Assembly: GCA_937901165.1 (NCBI GenBank) | Contig: CALCGS010000088.1 | Location: forward strand, 1-24,688 | Length of the DNA stretch: 24,688 bases | Reading direction: 5' to 3' | DNA from: an uncultured Alphaproteobacteria bacterium | Lineage (GTDB): Bacteria; Pseudomonadota; Alphaproteobacteria; Rs-D84 | Shown here: in pieces, positions 23,385-24,688 of the stretch | Numbering within the stretch: the stretch's first letter is position 1 | Layout: the number at the start of each line of letters is the position of its first letter | Made by a program: the position numbers and the translations under genes | The notes under the pieces: model-generated | Database searches by the model: none | What the model was told of the DNA's origin: nothing | What the model saw: the letters and a program-made list of their open reading frames with translations, nothing else

Positions 23385-24095
23385 ATGGTTGGAATATTAA
23401 ATTCTTTATCAAAGATATCCAAGGCAGAAGTAGTGTTGTCTGTTAGGGATATTAAAAAAACTTTTTTTGAAGCAGGGCAACCATTACATATTTTGCGTGG
23501 TGGTGGATTCGATTTACACAAAGGCGAAATTATTGCGTTGGTTGGACCAAGTGGGTCGGGTAAATCCACTTTGTTACAGGCAGTTGGGTTGTTGGATAAA
23601 CCATCTGGGGGTAGTATTTTAATATCTGGGGTGCCAGTGCAAAAAATGGATGAAGAAACAAGAACTAATGTGCGTAGAAAGAAAATTGGTTTCGTATATC
23701 AACGACATAATTTGTTGTCTGATTTTACTGCATTGGAAAATGTTGCTTTGCCAATGCTTGCAAATGGTGTTGATGTGGATGTGGCAAATGAAAAAGCAAT
23801 AAAGTTATTAAAGGCTGTTAATGTTGCACACAGGGCAAATCATTTGCCTGGACAAATGTCGGGGGGGGAACAGCAAAGAACCGCTGTGGCACGCGCACTC
23901 GCCAATGAACCGGATATTATTTTGGCGGATGAACCAACTGGAAATTTGGACCCTGTGCATGCATCTGCGGTGTTTGATTTGTTGTTGGAGTTGGTGAGAA
24001 AAAATAAAATGGCAATGCTATTTGTGACGCACGATATGGGATTAGCATCCAGGGCAGATAGAAAGATATCTATTGTTGATGGTATTGTAAAATGA
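23385..24095 (+). CDS. lolD: Lipoprotein-releasing ABC transporter ATP-binding protein LolD
   Basis: LolD powers the LolC/E permease. The 236-residue protein has Walker A GPSGSGKS (54-61), the Q loop at FVYQRHNLL (Gln106), signature MSGGEQQR (158-165), Walker B IILADE (178-183) and the H loop FVTHD (His216). The LolD/MacB subfamily is indicated by QAVGLLDKPSGG and VALPMLANG. It follows the permease gene directly in the same operon, with AGGTG upstream. An extra 14 or so residues at the N-terminus (MVGILNSLSKISKA) precede the conserved start; a later start is not obvious. Confidence 0.95.
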   Translation: MVGILNSLSKISKAEVVLSVRDIKKTFFEAGQPLHILRGGGFDLHKGEIIALVGPSGSGKSTLLQAVGLLDKPSGGSILISGVPVQKMDEETRTNVRRKKIGFVYQRHNLLSDFTALENVALPMLANGVDVDVANEKAIKLLKAVNVAHRANHLPGQMSGGEQQRTAVARALANEPDIILADEPTGNLDPVHASAVFDLLLELVRKNKMAMLFVTHDMGLASRADRKISIVDGIVK

Positions 24096-24101
24096 TATAA
24101 T
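24073..24101 (+). promoter_or_regulatory. Promoter of the 24127 gene
   Basis: TTGTTG (24073-24078), 17 bases, TATAAT (24096-24101), lying within and just after the lolD 3' end. Confidence 0.5.
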
Positions 24102-24126
24102 ATAAATAAAAATAGGGAGAGAGATT

Positions 24127-24519
24127 ATGAAAACAGAACAAGTTTATACTTCAAGACGCCATAAAATTTTGTGTGTTATTGCTTTGGCTGGGTTGTTTGC
24201 ATGTGGATTGATGATTGGTATTATTATGTCGTCAAAAGATGGTGCTGTTAAATATGATGAACGTATTGAAATCGCAAAAGAAAATAATGTCATTGCAGAT
24301 AAAAAAACAGAAAGTATAAAAAAAATATTTGAGAATAGAAAAGAATTACCAAAACCTTACATACCAAATAAACTTAGAAATACTAAACAAGAATTAAATG
24401 AAGGTATTGGTATTTTAGTTGATAGAGGTATATGTAATTATGATGAAGAAATAATTCGTAATTACGATATAAAGGAAATGTATAAGTTAAGTAGAAAGAG
24501 AGTAGGAAGATATAGATAA
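24127..24519 (+). CDS. Hypothetical single-pass membrane protein, 130 aa
   Basis: The product has a basic N-terminus (SRRHK), one hydrophobic helix (about residues 14-34, ILCVIALAGLFACGLMIGII), then a charged region rich in Lys and Glu. The topology suggests an inner-membrane anchor with the rest outside in the periplasm. I do not recognise it. It has its own promoter and an AGGGAGAGA ribosome site, so it is not simply part of the lol operon. Confidence 0.7.
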   Translation: MKTEQVYTSRRHKILCVIALAGLFACGLMIGIIMSSKDGAVKYDERIEIAKENNVIADKKTESIKKIFENRKELPKPYIPNKLRNTKQELNEGIGILVDRGICNYDEEIIRNYDIKEMYKLSRKRVGRYR

Positions 24520-24531
24520 TATATCTTTTTA

Positions 24532-24560
24532 TTTGCAAAAATAATTAAATTGTGTATAAT
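24532..24560 (+). promoter_or_regulatory. Promoter of the last gene
   Basis: TTTGCA (24532-24537), 17 bases, TATAAT (24555-24560). AAAAAGGGGTGA at 24573-24584 supplies the ribosome site. Confidence 0.5.
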
Positions 24561-24588
24561 ATACGCTTTAGAAAAAGGGGTGAGATAG

Positions 24589-24688
24589 ATGCCTAATGAT
24601 GATAGTAAATTATTAATTAAGGCAACTTGTGATTATATATATACAGCAGATAATCAAATGAATTTGTATTTTTCTACGATGAAATCGG
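24589..24688 (+). CDS. 5' end of an unidentified gene (partial)
   Basis: ATG 24589 follows AGGGGTGA by 4-5 nt and a good promoter, and the frame stays open for 33 codons to the window edge (MPNDDSKLLIKATCDYIYT). No signal peptide is seen. Too little is present to identify it. Confidence 0.6.
   Translation, partial: MPNDDSKLLIKATCDYIYTADNQMNLYFSTMKS

Overview
The window is one AT-rich (by eye about one third G+C), gene-dense stretch of bacterial chromosome from a Gram-negative. The cell envelope genes (lipid A deacylase of PagL type, LolC/E-type permease plus LolD, AsmA-like protein, short secretin) show an outer membrane. The style of AspRS, the tRNA-Met and tRNA-Thr(GGT), the ftsQ-ftsA order and the single Lol permease fit an alphaproteobacterium, probably an uncultured low-GC (gut or host-associated) lineage; this placement is inference. 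No prophage, insertion sequence or CRISPR array was seen.

Layout: (1) 1-1066, a PilC/GspF-type pilus platform protein whose N-terminus has been replaced in frame by part of an OmpR/PhoB-type DNA-binding domain, most likely an assembly chimera at the contig edge. (2) 1061-2492, a leftward pair: an unknown protein and a RusA-like putative nuclease. (3) 2586-6297, a tight rightward operon gyrB - HhH-GPD glycosylase - ung (topology and base excision repair). (4) 6302-6889, a leftward PagL-like gene. (5) 7002-10105, an accessory-looking block between two tRNA genes, with a 695-residue leucine-rich-repeat protein, an unknown 143-residue protein and an orphan gene remnant. (6) 10104-12476, a SemiSWEET-type PQ-loop protein and aspS, the latter with a compact T-box-like leader. 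(7) 12510-17444, an AsmA-like gene divergent from uvrB-tsaE. (8) 17450-20346, leftward lipoprotein, ftsQ, and an ftsA fused in frame to ribulose-phosphate 3-epimerase. (9) 20420-24688, rightward unknown protein, secretin-like lipoprotein, lolC/E-type permease, lolD, a small membrane protein and the start of a further gene.

The most notable points are: a T-box antiterminator (with the bulge base expected for a G73 tRNA such as tRNA-Asp/Asn) in front of aspS in an apparent alphaproteobacterium; the single-ORF FtsA-Rpe fusion with intact epimerase catalytic residues; both tRNA genes having C instead of the near-universal U at position 55 of the T loop; and several promoters whose -10 box sits 6-7 nt before the start codon, predicting leaderless mRNAs. 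All functional calls rest on reading the sequence and on remembered family motifs; no database search was possible.
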